Of a DNA stretch of 54,748 bases, positions 54,744 to 54,748 are shown in pieces (positions within the stretch are counted from its first letter, which is position 1; each line of letters begins with the position of its first letter). A program made the position numbers and the translations under genes. The stretch spans positions 1-54,748 of the forward strand of contig CAMZBI010000014.1 of the NCBI GenBank assembly GCA_947304585.1, given 5' to 3'. The notes beneath the pieces are model-generated. The model saw nothing but the letters and a program-made list of their open reading frames with translations, did not search any database and was not told the origin of the DNA. This DNA is from an uncultured Clostridia bacterium. Its GTDB lineage: Bacteria > Bacillota > Clostridia > UBA1212.

Positions 54744-54748
54744 AGCAT

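Overview
The window reads as a chromosomal segment of an uncultured Clostridia-type Bacillota, probably a gut or rumen anaerobe (inference). The evidence is strong AGGAGG-type ribosome binding sites, TTGACA/TATAAT promoters, moderately GC-rich DNA, an LL-diaminopimelate aminotransferase, a type III glutamine synthetase, an archaeal-type split glutamate synthase, an ANTAR antiterminator and an alpha-L-rhamnosidase. No tRNA, rRNA, CRISPR array or intact mobile element was seen.

Layout. (1) 130-6712, minus strand: glycan and sugar genes (TIM-barrel sugar isomerase, SGNH esterase, large lipoprotein with Big2 and discoidin domains, NahK-like kinase, DUF362 protein). (2) 6776-15000, minus: surface-polysaccharide precursor genes (CapF- and CapG-like epimerases, membrane CapD/PglF-like dehydratase, UDP-HexNAc dehydrogenase, initiating phosphoglycosyl transferase), interrupted by a membrane protein and a flavin reductase. 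(3) 15022-20551: a zinc-ribbon protein divergent from a 1402-residue protein with SWIM-like zinc fingers, three AAA-type modules and an FtsH-like M41 protease. (4) 20643-28612: rhamnosidase, nitroreductase, DUF6935-like protein, sugar-binding lipoprotein, VUT-family transporter and amidase. (5) 28832-49108: a nitrogen-assimilation locus. (6) 49327-54748: an antitoxin remnant, an ABC exporter, small membrane proteins, an XRE/sigma-region-4 fusion with its membrane partner, and a strong terminator at the right edge.

The most coherent system is region 5. From a 445-base divergent control region, one strong promoter drives leftward glnN, amt-PII, asnB, purA, purB, guaA and probably pyrG and dapL. 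Another drives rightward the split glutamate synthase, glnA and an ANTAR regulator. Both leaders contain hairpins with a six-base loop (AAAGGC or AAGGGC, with A at position 1 and G at position 4), whose 3' arms are reused by overlapping intrinsic terminators. This is the expected layout of ANTAR antitermination; the glnN leader carries it twice in tandem. The ANTAR protein at the end of the rightward operon has a receiver-like domain lacking the phosphorylated aspartate, so it probably senses nitrogen by another route.

Other notable points are the AAA-AAA-AAA-M41 fusion, the XRE-sigma fusion, a likely one-base frameshift in dapL, an array of covarying mini-hairpins at 31867-32036, and an octamer (CATTGGCG) counted by eye about 26 times on both strands against roughly two expected. 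Coordinates and motif positions come from reading the sequence; no database search was run.
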